Position numbers and translations under genes: made by a program. DNA of 64,000 nucleotides, from contig VXAY01004974.1 of assembly GCA_013399855.1 (NCBI GenBank), forward strand, positions 620,001 through 684,000, read 5' to 3'. The first letter of the stretch is position 1; each line of letters opens with the position of its first letter. This DNA comes from Oxyruncus cristatus (lineage: Eukaryota > Chordata > Aves > Passeriformes > Cotingidae). Below are positions 63,904 through 64,000 of the stretch, one piece after another. The notes below the pieces were generated by a model, which saw nothing but the letters and a program-made list of their open reading frames with translations, searched no databases and was not told the DNA's origin.

Positions 63904-64000
63904 AAAGGCCAGGACCCCCTTACACATTGATACTTAGCGGATTTGACTTCAGTAGGACTGAAAACCGTTGTATCAAAAAACAGCAGTGAGAATTCAGCTC
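63904..64000. repeat. Old short interspersed repeat with palindromic core, copy 3 (cut by window end)
   Basis: The segment holds CTTACACATTGA at 63919-63930, then GATTTGACTTCAGTAGGACTG, then a GTGAGAATTCAGCTC end. These are the same ordered boxes as at 6293-6380 and 25210-25318, with the core read here as TGACTTCA instead of TGAAGTCA. The window ends inside or at the edge of the copy. Confidence 0.45.

Noticed and set aside
1..64000. Search for an operon, CRISPR array, phage or other prokaryotic-type system
   Set aside because: Stop density, lack of ribosome-binding-site-spaced genes, CR1 elements and SINE remnants all indicate vertebrate nuclear DNA. No regularly spaced direct repeats were seen.

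Overview
This is an AT-rich vertebrate nuclear segment, most likely avian. The best taxonomic evidence is two CR1 LINE copies with the bird/sauropsid CR1 3' end (TCTATGATTCTGTGAT-type) at 33116-34246 (+) and 51361-51550 (-). Much older CR1-like and MIR/CORE-type SINE debris is also present, and no Alu- or L1-type element was seen. Stop codons are dense in all six frames, the longest open frames are only about 100-165 codons, and none encodes a recognisable host protein. The window therefore reads as intergenic or deep-intronic DNA.

Layout. 1-1900 is a purine-skewed stretch with a perfect CRE (TGACGTCA). 1901-12477 is unique non-coding DNA with one copy of an old short repeat at 6293-6380. 12478-14100 is a decayed CR1-like LINE on the minus strand: ORF2/3' end fragment, then linker and AP-endonuclease region, with the reverse-transcriptase part missing; it may continue to about 14620. 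14701-20400 is unique DNA. 20421-20774 is the most gene-like spot: a TATA box, a ZNF143/SBS-like half site and a full CRE lie within 55 bp, followed by an open 71-codon segment ending at a good splice donor. 23674-24034 holds two SINE fragments in opposite orientation. 25210-25318 and 63904-64000 are further copies of the short repeat seen at 6293. 33116-34246 is the longest CR1. 36836-37100 and 44180-44990 are small GC-richer islands. 45423-45504 is a perfect 41-bp tandem duplication. 50641-50715 is a degenerate tandem array. 57345-57450 is a tRNA-derived SINE fragment.

No complete protein-coding gene, rRNA, tRNA, CRISPR array or novel defence/mobile system can be supported. The observations most worth following are the candidate alternative promoter/first exon near 20.4-20.8 kb, the three copies of a partly palindromic short repeat, the exact 41-bp duplication, and the 26-bp perfect palindrome at 22749.
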